From: UBA288 sp050178135 | Lineage (GTDB): Archaea; Halobacteriota; Methanomicrobia; Methanomicrobiales; Methanospirillaceae | Reading direction: 5' to 3' | Assembly: GCA_050178135.1 (NCBI GenBank) | Contig: JBFXGJ010000011.1 | Coordinates: 1-54,497, forward strand | Length of the DNA stretch: 54,497 bases | In this document: piece after piece, positions 25,284-33,402 of the stretch | Numbering within the stretch: position 1 is the stretch's first letter | How the letters are laid out: every line of letters starts with the position of its first letter | The notes under the pieces: model-generated | The model's input: the letters and a program-made list of their open reading frames with translations, nothing else | What the model was told of the DNA's origin: nothing | The model's database searches: none | Translations under genes and position numbers: made by a program

Positions 25284-25428
25284 CCTATCTCAGGTGCACG
25301 CGACGCAGATAATAACCGATCGTCTCCAGCGGAACCCTTCACGAGGCGTACACCGGATGTCGCTCCCCCCTGTCGGCGTGTTAGTACGTTCGATATTGCT
25401 TTTACCGGCGACGACGATGTGGAGGCAT

Positions 25429-27360
25429 ATGCCAGTCCCGAGCCCGACCCCCCGAGTCAGGCCTGAACTGGTCCCCGGTTTTTCCTCGATCTCCCGATAT
25501 CTGCGCCATGTGGGTCCGATCCTGCTCCTTTTCGTCCTGCTGGCCGGCCTCCTCGCCGTGCCGGTACCGGCGTTCTCGCCCGGTGAGGAGAGGAACGCGT
25601 CGTGGAGCGTCGACCCGGCATCGAACGGCGCAGTCTCGTCGGTGCCGACCCCCGGGCTCGCGATCAACTCAGCCGCAGCCCGAGAGGTCTCACGCCACAA
25701 GACCCTGACCGCAGTCGGACCCGGCCTGCCCAACGACGACGTGACAGGTCCTGCGCCCGAACTGGTCAGGCGGATGCATCGTGACCTTCTGACCCGCACC
25801 CTGCCATCGTCCTCCGATCCCGACGCGGTCCGGCGGTTTATCTCGACACGGCTCGCCCCGCCCCGGGTCTGGGCGGGTGGCCTCCCATCCAGGGGGAACC
25901 CCCGTGCTCTCGTCATCCTCGTCGACTTCTCCGATTCCCGTGCCCTCGGGTCCCAGACGCCCCAGGACGTCGCCGAAAAGATGTTCGGCGGCGGAGGGTT
26001 CGCCCCGGACGCTCCCTGCGACAACCTTCGCCGTTTCTACCGGCAGTCGTCGTACGGCCAGCTCGACCTCTCGGGGGACGTGGTCGGCTGGTATCACAGT
26101 CCGTATTCGAGGCAGCACTACTTCGACCTCGCGAGCGCGTACCAGGCGAAGTACGGCGCGACGTTCGGCCCGCGGATCGGAATCACCTGCGCCCGCGGCG
26201 AACTCCTCTACGATGTGCTGAACGCGCTGGACGACGAGGTCGACCTCTCCCGGTACGACAGCGACGGCGACGGGACGGCCGACGCGATCTTCCTGAAATA
26301 CGCGGGCGAGCCCGGGGCGTGGGACAGCCTCTTCTGGGCTTCCCAGACGGGCTACGTCTGGGAGGGAACCTTCGACGGCGTCCGACCCGGGAAATACGTC
26401 TTCTCGTGGTATTCCTCGAGCAGGTACGATGCGTCCTATCCTCTCTACCTCCCCCGGACGGACATCCACGAGACCGGGCATCTGCTCGGTCTGCCGGACT
26501 ACTACGACTACGACAGGACCACGGGGCCGACGGGCGGTGTCGGGGGTTGGGACATGATGGACTCGAACTGGGGCGACCACAACGCCTTCTCCAAGTACCT
26601 CCTCGGGTGGCTGACGCCGACCATTCTCGCGGAAGGAACGCGGGTGATCGACCTCCAGCCTTCCAGCGTGAGTCAGGACGTTGTCCTGGTGATGCCGGAT
26701 GCCTCCCTCGACTCGTACGCCGAGTTCTTCATGGTCGAGTACCGCGTGCCCGGCAGGGGTCTGATCCCGACGTACGTCCCGGTCACCTCGGGAGACCACT
26801 ATACCGGGTACGTCGACCACCGGGATCCGGGCCTGGTGATCTGGCACGTCGACGCCCGGCTCGACGGGAGCGAGACGAACTTCGCCTGGGACAACTCGTT
26901 CACCTCCCACAAGCTCCTCCGGTTAATGGAGGCCGATGGCCAGGAGCACCTCGAGCACCAGCAGGGCTCCCTCGACGGCTACTTCGATACGGACGACCTC
27001 TACGGCCCCGGCTCCCACTTCGGTATCTCGACCTGGCCCGGTTCAGGGAGCTACGCGGGTGAAGAGACCGGCGTGACCGTGCGGGTTCTTGGACAGACCA
27101 CGTCCTCGGCGCGCGTCGCCGTCGGGACGGTCGACGGCCCAATCCCCCTGCCGTCATCGGCCGATGCACCCCGGGACCTCGATGGCGACGGACGGTACGA
27201 GGACGTGAACGGAAACAGTCGGACAGACTTCGGGGACGTCGTCCTTTTCTTTTCCGAGCTGGTATGGATCGCGGTGAACGAGCCTGTCGAGGCATTCGAC
27301 TTCAACGGAAACGGTCGGATCGACTTCGACGACGTGGTCGATCTCTTCGACAGTCTGTAA
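25429..27360 (+). CDS. Secreted M6-family metalloprotease with dockerin-like C-terminus
   Basis: About 643 residues. An N-terminal hydrophobic helix (HVGPILLLFVLLAGLLAV) is probably a signal peptide. The M6 peptidase domain begins with RALVILVDFSDSR and has the zinc motif HETGHLLGLPD (near 347-357) followed by YDYDRTTGPTGGVGGWDMMD, with Asp and Met as expected for the immune-inhibitor-A group. The last 65 residues hold two EF-hand-like calcium loops, DGDGRYEDVNGN and DFNGNGRIDFDDV, i.e. a dockerin-like domain. A very similar module ends the SGNH hydrolase at 38892. The start is uncertain: ATG 25429 has GGAGG only three bases before it; ATG 25417 is the alternative. Confidence 0.82.
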   Translation: MPVPSPTPRVRPELVPGFSSISRYLRHVGPILLLFVLLAGLLAVPVPAFSPGEERNASWSVDPASNGAVSSVPTPGLAINSAAAREVSRHKTLTAVGPGLPNDDVTGPAPELVRRMHRDLLTRTLPSSSDPDAVRRFISTRLAPPRVWAGGLPSRGNPRALVILVDFSDSRALGSQTPQDVAEKMFGGGGFAPDAPCDNLRRFYRQSSYGQLDLSGDVVGWYHSPYSRQHYFDLASAYQAKYGATFGPRIGITCARGELLYDVLNALDDEVDLSRYDSDGDGTADAIFLKYAGEPGAWDSLFWASQTGYVWEGTFDGVRPGKYVFSWYSSSRYDASYPLYLPRTDIHETGHLLGLPDYYDYDRTTGPTGGVGGWDMMDSNWGDHNAFSKYLLGWLTPTILAEGTRVIDLQPSSVSQDVVLVMPDASLDSYAEFFMVEYRVPGRGLIPTYVPVTSGDHYTGYVDHRDPGLVIWHVDARLDGSETNFAWDNSFTSHKLLRLMEADGQEHLEHQQGSLDGYFDTDDLYGPGSHFGISTWPGSGSYAGEETGVTVRVLGQTTSSARVAVGTVDGPIPLPSSADAPRDLDGDGRYEDVNGNSRTDFGDVVLFFSELVWIAVNEPVEAFDFNGNGRIDFDDVVDLFDSL

Positions 27361-27374
27361 AAAAGGGGGGGGGT

Positions 27375-28448
27375 CTACTCCTGGTCGGCAAGCGCGCTGG
27401 CGGCGGCCAGGAACCGTTCGTTCTCCCAGTCGGCCCCGACCGAGACACGGAGGTAGTGGTCGGCAAGATCGGGGAAGGACCGGCAGGAGCGGACGAGCAC
27501 TCCCTCCCGGGCCAAAGCGGCAACAGCCCCGTCCGAGGTGTGGGGAGCGACGTCGACCATCAGGAAGTTCGCCTCGGAGGGAAGGCAGGGGAACGGAGAC
27601 TCGCGTGCGATCCGTTCACGCCAGGCGACCACGTGCCGGCGCGTCAGGTCGGTGTGGGTCTCGTCCTGGAGGGCGCCGATCGCCGCGGCGGCCGAGACCG
27701 AGGAGATCCCGGAGAAGGGGGTCGCCGCCCGGCCGTACGCAGGAAGGAGCCACTCGGGAATCTGCGCGTACCCGACCCGGAACCCGGCGAGGCCAAAGAG
27801 CTTGGAGAAGGTCCTGCCGATCACCAGGTTATCGCAGTCGGCGAGGAGCGACCCGTAGTCGCGGTCCGAGAAGTCAACATAGGCGTTGTCGAGAAAGAGG
27901 AGGCAGTCTCCGCAGGACTCGGCGATCGCCCGGATAGCTTCGATCGATGTCGCGGTCCCGGTCGGGTTGTTCGGGGTGCAGAGGAAGGCGACCTTCGCCT
28001 CGCGGCAGGCGCCGGCGAACGCGTCGACCTCTACCTCGAAACCCGGCCCACGCGGGACGGTCACGACGCGGGCCCCCTGTCCTCGGGCGGCGATGCCGTA
28101 GAAGGAGAAGGTCGGGGTCGAGATCACAACGCGGTCGCCGGCCTCGCAGAAGATCCGGAGGACCGTCTCGATGATCCCGTCCATACCGTTGCCGACCACC
28201 CAGGGATGATCGCCGAACCGCGCGCTGAGCGCTGCACGGAGTGTGCTCGTCGAGTCGTCGGGATAGCGGTGGGCCTCCGCAAGAGCGCTCGCGGCGGCTT
28301 CGATCGCGGCCGGCGAGGGGCCGAACGGGTTCTCGTTCGAGCCGAGGCGGGCCACCCGGTCGAAGCCGTACCGGGCGGCGATCGCCTCGGGACGCTCTGC
28401 GTAGACGTATCCGGGACCGTCGAGGTACGGCCGGACAGCGGGCCTCAT
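27375..28448 (-). CDS. hisC: Histidinol-phosphate aminotransferase
   Basis: A 357-residue PLP aminotransferase of the HisC type. Seen: RLGSNENPFGPSP near residue 34, VVGNGMDGIIETVLRIFC, LCTPNNPTGT, FLDNAYVDFS, and the PLP lysine in RTFSKLFGLAGFRVGYA; the late SEANFLMVD and VRSC segments are also HisC-like. It converts imidazole-acetol phosphate to histidinol phosphate. It is the last gene of the four-gene minus-strand operon and overlaps argD by four bases (ATGA). It converges with the M6 protease gene. Confidence 0.92.
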   Translation of the reverse strand: MRPAVRPYLDGPGYVYAERPEAIAARYGFDRVARLGSNENPFGPSPAAIEAAASALAEAHRYPDDSTSTLRAALSARFGDHPWVVGNGMDGIIETVLRIFCEAGDRVVISTPTFSFYGIAARGQGARVVTVPRGPGFEVEVDAFAGACREAKVAFLCTPNNPTGTATSIEAIRAIAESCGDCLLFLDNAYVDFSDRDYGSLLADCDNLVIGRTFSKLFGLAGFRVGYAQIPEWLLPAYGRAATPFSGISSVSAAAAIGALQDETHTDLTRRHVVAWRERIARESPFPCLPSEANFLMVDVAPHTSDGAVAALAREGVLVRSCRSFPDLADHYLRVSVGADWENERFLAAASALADQE

Positions 28449-29575
28449 CCGGCGAGGGCCCGGACGAGGACGTCGCAGGCCCGGTCGATCTCCGCGTCGG
28501 TGATGACGAGCGGTGGCACGAGCCGGAGGTTGCCGTCGGCCGCGCAGTTTACCAGCACACCCTCTGCGGCGCAGGCGGCGGCGACTTCGGCACAGCGTTC
28601 ACCGGCCGAGACACCGATCATCAGACCGCGGACCCGGGGATCGAATTGGGAGAGCGCAGCCCGGAACCGATCGCCCTTCGGGGTGACTGTCGGGAGGACC
28701 TCTTCGATCACGTCGAGCGTGGCATGCGCCGTCGCGCAGGCGAGCGGCCCGCCCGCGAAGGTCGAGCCGTGCTGGCTGCGCGTGAACTCGAGCCCCTCGC
28801 GTGCGACGATAGCGCCCATCGGGAAGCCGGAGGCGATCCCCTTCGCAAGGCTGACGATGTCGGGAGAGACCCCGGTCTGCTGGATCGCGAGCCAGGTCCC
28901 GGTCCGGCCCATGCCGGTCTGTACTTCGTCGACGATCATCAGCGCGCCCGCGTCGTCACAGAGGTCGCGCACGCCCGAGAAGAACTCGTTCGGCGGGGTG
29001 ATGATGCCCGCCTCTCCCTGGATCGGCTCGACGAAGACGCCGGCCGTCTCGCGGGTGACCACCGATTTGAGTTCCTCGAGGTCCCCATACGGGACGAAGT
29101 CACAGCGGGGTTCGAGCGGTTCGAACGGTTCGCGGATCGCCGGCTTGTGCGTCACGGCGAGCGATCCCATGGTCCGACCGTGGAACCCGTGCTCGAACGC
29201 GACGAACCGCTGGCGTCCCGTCGCCAGGCGGGCGAGCTTGATCACGCCATCGTTCGCCTCCGCGCCCGAGTTCGAGAAGAAGGCCTTTGCCATCCCCGTG
29301 TGGTGCACGAGCCGCTCGGCGAGCTCCGCCTGGCCCGGCACGTAATAGAGGTTCGAACAGTGGATCAGCTGGCCCGCCTGCCGGCAGATCGCCTCGACCA
29401 CGTGAGGGTGGCAGTGCCCGGTCGAACAGACCGCGATACCCGCGACGCAGTCGATGAACTCGTTCCCTTCGTCGTCCCAGACCCGCGCTCCCTTGCCTTT
29501 TACGAGCATCCGTTCGCGGCCGAACGCGGGCATATAGTACCGGGCGTCGAGCGCCCGGTAATCCGTTCCTGTCAT
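28445..29575 (-). CDS. argD: Acetylornithine aminotransferase
   Basis: A 376-residue class III PLP aminotransferase of arginine biosynthesis. It has VWDDEGNEFIDCVAGIAVCS, the HPHVVEAICRQAGQLIHCSN segment, FFSNSGAEANDGVIKLAR, FHGRTMGSLAVTHK, VEPIQGEAGI, the Asp in MIVDEVQTGMGRTG, and the PLP lysine in SLAKGIASGFPMGA. It is full length. The stop overlaps hisC, and the start is 16 bases after the GMP synthase stop. N2-acetylornithine is the expected substrate, but enzymes of this group can also act on succinyl-DAP or ornithine. Confidence 0.88.
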   Translation of the reverse strand: MTGTDYRALDARYYMPAFGRERMLVKGKGARVWDDEGNEFIDCVAGIAVCSTGHCHPHVVEAICRQAGQLIHCSNLYYVPGQAELAERLVHHTGMAKAFFSNSGAEANDGVIKLARLATGRQRFVAFEHGFHGRTMGSLAVTHKPAIREPFEPLEPRCDFVPYGDLEELKSVVTRETAGVFVEPIQGEAGIITPPNEFFSGVRDLCDDAGALMIVDEVQTGMGRTGTWLAIQQTGVSPDIVSLAKGIASGFPMGAIVAREGLEFTRSQHGSTFAGGPLACATAHATLDVIEEVLPTVTPKGDRFRAALSQFDPRVRGLMIGVSAGERCAEVAAACAAEGVLVNCAADGNLRLVPPLVITDAEIDRACDVLVRALAG

Positions 29576-29591
29576 GTCTTGTATCCTGTGG

Positions 29592-30509
29592 TTATTCGTA
29601 TTCGATCGTCGCCGGGGGCTTCGGTGTGACGTCGTAGACCACCCGGGCGACCCCGGGGATCTCCGCCGTGCAGCGCGAGGCGATCCTGGCCAGCACTTCG
29701 AACGGGAGTTCGAGCGGGTCGGCGGTCATCCCGTCTCTCGAGTTGACCGCCCGGACCGAGACGATCCACCCGTGGAGCCGGACGTCGCCCTTCACCCCCG
29801 TCCCGAGGCCGACCAGCGCGGCGAGGCACTGCCAGGGTGCAAACGCCTCGACGAGCTCCTGCTCGACGATCGCGTTCGCCTCCCGGACGACCTCGATCGT
29901 CTCCGCCGTCACCTCGCCGATCACTCGGACGGCGAGACCGGGACCCGGGAAGGGCATCCGGTGCTGGATCTCCTTCGGCAGGCCGAGTGCCCCCGCGAGC
30001 TCCCGGACCTCGTCCTTGTAGAGGTCGCGGAGCGGCTCGATCACGCTCTCGAATGCGCACTCGAGCGGCATGCCGCCGACGTTGTGGTGGCTCTTTATCC
30101 CGCCCTCGCTCTCGATCCGGTCGGGATAGATCGTGCCCTGGAGGAGCACGGTTGCGCCGGTCTTCAGGGCCTCGCGTTCGAAGACCCGGATAAACCGCTC
30201 GCCGATCGCCTTCCGCTTCTTCTCGGGGTCCGTGATCCCGCGGAGCGCGGCAAGGAACTCCTCACGGGCGTCGACGACGGTGAGGGCGAGGTGCCCGAAG
30301 AGCTCCCGGATCCGGTCGGTCTCTCCCTTCCGCATCAGCCCGGTGTCGACGTAGATCGGGTGGAGCTGGTCCCCGATCGCCCGCGCGGCGAGGGCCGCGC
30401 AGACCGAGGAGTCGACCCCCCCGGAGAGGGCGATCACGACGGCCCGCCCAGCGGCCTCGCGCCGGATCTCGTCGACTGCATCTGTGATGAACTTCTCCGT
30501 GTTGACCAT
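29592..30509 (-). CDS. guaAb: GMP synthase ATP-pyrophosphatase subunit
   Basis: A 305-residue subunit that aminates XMP to GMP. The PP-loop ALSGGVDSSVCAALAARAI is near residue 28, followed by YVDTGLMRKGE, GTIYPDRIES and KSHHNVGG, and the C-terminal dimerisation domain ends VVYDVTPKPPATIEYE, as in bacterial GuaA. The glutamine amidotransferase partner is a separate gene in most archaea and is not in the window. It begins directly after the pyrG stop (adjacent coordinates), giving a tight pyrG-guaAb pair of nucleotide amination enzymes. Confidence 0.95.
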   Translation of the reverse strand: MVNTEKFITDAVDEIRREAAGRAVVIALSGGVDSSVCAALAARAIGDQLHPIYVDTGLMRKGETDRIRELFGHLALTVVDAREEFLAALRGITDPEKKRKAIGERFIRVFEREALKTGATVLLQGTIYPDRIESEGGIKSHHNVGGMPLECAFESVIEPLRDLYKDEVRELAGALGLPKEIQHRMPFPGPGLAVRVIGEVTAETIEVVREANAIVEQELVEAFAPWQCLAALVGLGTGVKGDVRLHGWIVSVRAVNSRDGMTADPLELPFEVLARIASRCTAEIPGVARVVYDVTPKPPATIEYE

Positions 30510-32099
30510 CTAGATCACCTGCTCTGCCTGTCTCTTCTCACGGCAGGCCCGCACGAACCCGACGAACGGCGGGGAGGGCCTGGCCGGTCGAGAACGGAAC
30601 TCGGGGTGGAACTGTGTCGCGAGGAAGAAGGGATGGTCCGTGAGTTCCATCACCTCCATCCGCTCACCGCAGGTCCCCGAGAAGACGACGCCGGCCTCGA
30701 CGAGTGCCGGGATCTCCTGGGGGGTCACCTCGTAGCGGTGCCGGTGCCGCTCGACGATCTCGCTCCTGCCGTAGAGGGCTCTCACCCGGGTGCCGTCGCA
30801 GAGGTCGACCCGGTAGTCGCCGAGGCGCATCGTCCCGCCAAGGCCCTCGACCTCTCCCTGCTCCGGCAGGATCGCGATGACGTGGCGCCCCTCGCCGATC
30901 TCCTCGGAGCAGGCGTCGGTCCATCCCAGGACATGCCGGCTGTACTCGACGACCGCGAGCTGAAAGCCGAGACAGAGCCCGAGGAACGGGACCCGCTCCT
31001 CCCTCGCATGGCGAATCGCCTCGATCTTCCCCTCGATCCCGCGCCTTCCGAAGCCTCCGGGGACCAGGACGCCGTCGACGTCCGCGAGCTGGCGGGACTC
31101 GAACCGCTCGGCGTCGAGCCAGAGGATCTTCACCTCGGTCGAGGTGGCGCGCCCCGCGTGCTTGAGCGCCTCCTTGATCGAGAGATAGACGTCCTCGATC
31201 CCGTACTTCGAGACGATGGCGACCGTCACCCGGCTCGTGAACTCCCGTGAGACGGTGTTGTACCAGTCCGAGCCGACCTCCTTCCGGGGGAGGCGCAGGT
31301 GGTCGACCACCGCGTCGGCGAGCCCCTCCTTCTCGAGCTCGGCCGGCACCTGGTAGATGTCCGGCACCGTGGTGTTGCTGATCACCGCCCCCTGGGCGAC
31401 GTCGCAGAACGCAGCGATCTTGCGCTTGGTGTGCGGCGAGAGCGGGTGGCCCGAGCGCCCGACGATCATGTCGGGGTAGAGGCCAACCTCGCGGAGGGCC
31501 TTCACCGAGTGCTGGGTCGGCTTGGTCTTCATGTCACCCATCGTGTCCTCGGGCACGAGCGTGACGTGGATCAGGACCGTGTCCTCGTGGGACAACTCGC
31601 CGCGCATCTGGCGGACGGCTTCCAGGAATGGCATCGACTCGATGTCGCCGACCGTCCCGCCGACCTCGACCAGGCAGACCTCTGCCACCCGGTCCTCGGC
31701 GTCCGGCTCGGACGCCGCGCGGGCGATCCAGGCCTTGATCTCGTCCGTGATGTGCGGGATGATCTGGACCGTGTCCCCCAGGTAGTCCCCCCGGCGTTCC
31801 TTCTCGATCACCTCGCGGTAGACCTTGCCGGTCGTGATGTTGTGGGACGCGGTCAGATCGATGTCCAGGAACCGCTCGTAGTTGCCCAGGTCGAGGTCGA
31901 CCTCAGAGCCGTCCGATAGCACGAAGACCTCTCCATGCTGGGCCGGGTTCATGGTCCCCGCATCGATATTCAGGTACGGGTCGATCTTGACGGCCGTGAC
32001 CGTCATGCCGCGGTTCTTGAGGATCCGGCCGACCGATGCGGTCGTGATCCCCTTGCCAAGGCCGCTCATCACGCCGCCGGTCACAAAGATGTACTTCAC
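30510..32099 (-). CDS. pyrG: CTP synthase (GTG start)
   Basis: A 529-residue enzyme that aminates UTP to CTP. The N-terminal synthase domain starts VKYIFVTGGVMSGLGKGITT at its first residue; the second segment has VKIDPYLNIDAGTMNPAQHG. The C-terminal class I glutamine amidotransferase domain has VPGGFGRRG and LGLCLGFQLAV with the catalytic cysteine, and a late TQFHPEF with His and Glu. The start is GTG at 32099, since the conserved N-terminus begins there and upstream in-frame sequence is Pro/Ser-rich. It is the first gene of the pyrG-guaAb-argD-hisC operon. Confidence 0.95.
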   Translation of the reverse strand: MKYIFVTGGVMSGLGKGITTASVGRILKNRGMTVTAVKIDPYLNIDAGTMNPAQHGEVFVLSDGSEVDLDLGNYERFLDIDLTASHNITTGKVYREVIEKERRGDYLGDTVQIIPHITDEIKAWIARAASEPDAEDRVAEVCLVEVGGTVGDIESMPFLEAVRQMRGELSHEDTVLIHVTLVPEDTMGDMKTKPTQHSVKALREVGLYPDMIVGRSGHPLSPHTKRKIAAFCDVAQGAVISNTTVPDIYQVPAELEKEGLADAVVDHLRLPRKEVGSDWYNTVSREFTSRVTVAIVSKYGIEDVYLSIKEALKHAGRATSTEVKILWLDAERFESRQLADVDGVLVPGGFGRRGIEGKIEAIRHAREERVPFLGLCLGFQLAVVEYSRHVLGWTDACSEEIGEGRHVIAILPEQGEVEGLGGTMRLGDYRVDLCDGTRVRALYGRSEIVERHRHRYEVTPQEIPALVEAGVVFSGTCGERMEVMELTDHPFFLATQFHPEFRSRPARPSPPFVGFVRACREKRQAEQVI

Positions 32100-32148
32100 C
32101 CGCTCGCCTCTCGGCGTAAAGGTTGGAGCCCGGGTCCAATGAGCCTTG

Positions 32149-32559
32149 TCATCGGCGCGAGACGGCGTAGGAGACGGTCGTGGTGCTGCAGAGTCTCCCC
32201 TCGTCATCGGAGACCTGCCCTTCGCCGAAGATCACCCGCCTGCCGCGCTTGGTCACGCGCCCGACGGCCCGGAGCTTCCCCTGGTTCACACCCCGGAGAA
32301 ACGCGGTCGATTCGGTGATCGAGGCGATCGTCTCGCCCTCCTCGAGCGTCTGGTAGACGGCGAGCACCACCGCCTCGTCGGCGAGCGCCGTGTAGAGGCC
32401 CCCCTGGACCCAGCCCTCGCCGTTCCAGAGGTCGGGCCGGACGTCCAGCTCGAGTTCGCCGACGCCACCGTCCGCCCGGATCACCCGGATCCCCATCCAG
32501 GAGAAGAAGGGGTTCGCCCGTTCGCCTTCAGCTCTGAGCCGGTCCAGGTATGACGTCAT
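32149..32559 (-). CDS. PaaI-type hotdog thioesterase
   Basis: A 136-residue hotdog-fold protein. The central helix region reads NGEGWVQGGLYTALADEAVV, in the place of the HGG..ATLAD motif of PaaI/YbaW thioesterases, and is followed by ITESTAFLRGVNQGKLRAVG. These enzymes hydrolyse acyl-CoA thioesters; the acyl group is unknown. The usual HGG histidine is replaced here by Gln (VQGG), so activity should not be assumed. It lies 49 bases from the pyrG start on the same strand. The ATG at 32559 fits the family N-terminus. Confidence 0.75.
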   Translation of the reverse strand: MTSYLDRLRAEGERANPFFSWMGIRVIRADGGVGELELDVRPDLWNGEGWVQGGLYTALADEAVVLAVYQTLEEGETIASITESTAFLRGVNQGKLRAVGRVTKRGRRVIFGEGQVSDDEGRLCSTTTVSYAVSRR

Positions 32560-32697
32560 CGCGGAGATCTGTCGCACTGTAGACCAAAAAAGGTTCCACC
32601 GAAACGCAGGATTATTCACCGCCACGCGCGCATAATGGGTAATGATCGGCCGAGTTCTCGGCCGGAGGAGAGCGGAAGCGGAGTGCAGGAGGGGGCG

Positions 32698-33402
32698 ATG
32701 CGAGAGATGGGCGCCGTTGCGCCCGCCGACTGTACGATCGTGATACCGGCGTACAACGAGGAGCATCGGATCGGCGGACTGCTCGACGAGCTCGACGGGT
32801 TCGAGGGGCCGGTGATCGTGGTCGCGGACGGAACCGACCGGACGGTGGCGATGGTTGAAGCCCATGCCGCAGAACACCCCTCGCTTCGGCTCCTCTGCCT
32901 CTCCTTTCCCCGGCGCCTGGGGAAGGGCGGAGGGATCCTCGCCGGCTTTCGCATCGCCACGACGCCCTTCGTCGGTTTCATGGACGCGGACGGCTCGACG
33001 TCGCCCGCCGAGATGGCCCGCCTCTTCTCCTGTCTCAGGGACGCGGACGGCGCGATCGCCTCGCGCTGGTGCCCGGGGGCAGTCGTGCCCGTCCGGCAGG
33101 GCCCGTTCCGCCGGCTCCAGTCACGGGCGTTCAACCTCCTGATCCGGCTCCTCTTCGACCTGCCGTACGCGGACACCCAGTGCGGGGCCAAGGCGTTCCG
33201 GGCAACAGCGATTCGGCCGGTGCTCGACGAAATGCTCCTCTCAGGGTTCGAGTTCGACGTGGAACTCCTCTGGCGTCTTCGGCGGCGCGGGGGGCGGGTG
33301 GTCGAGGTGCCGTCCGTCTGGTGCGATCGCGGCGGGTCGAAGGTCGGCGGTGGCGACTCGATGCGGATGCTGAGAAACCTGGTCTCGCTCCGGTTCCGAT
33401 GA
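32698..33402 (+). CDS. Family 2 glycosyltransferase (dolichyl-phosphate sugar transferase-like)
   Basis: A 234-residue GT-A fold transferase. The start of the domain is CTIVIPAYNEEHRIGGLL; the nucleotide-sugar DxD region is FMDADGSTSPAEMARL; further on, SRWCPGA, LIRLLFDLPYADTQCGAKAF and GFEFDVELLWRLRRRG match the DPM1/DpgS group that makes dolichyl-phosphate-linked mannose or glucose. No membrane helices follow. The ATG at 32698 has GGAGGGGG about three bases upstream and was preferred over an earlier ATG. The stop overlaps the next ATG (ATGA), tying it to the TPR protein. Confidence 0.82.
   Translation: MREMGAVAPADCTIVIPAYNEEHRIGGLLDELDGFEGPVIVVADGTDRTVAMVEAHAAEHPSLRLLCLSFPRRLGKGGGILAGFRIATTPFVGFMDADGSTSPAEMARLFSCLRDADGAIASRWCPGAVVPVRQGPFRRLQSRAFNLLIRLLFDLPYADTQCGAKAFRATAIRPVLDEMLLSGFEFDVELLWRLRRRGGRVVEVPSVWCDRGGSKVGGGDSMRMLRNLVSLRFR

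Noticed and set aside
25246..25428. Longer start for the M6 protease at 25246
   Set aside because: It would overlap the divergent kinase gene and put 61 non-signal residues before the hydrophobic signal region.
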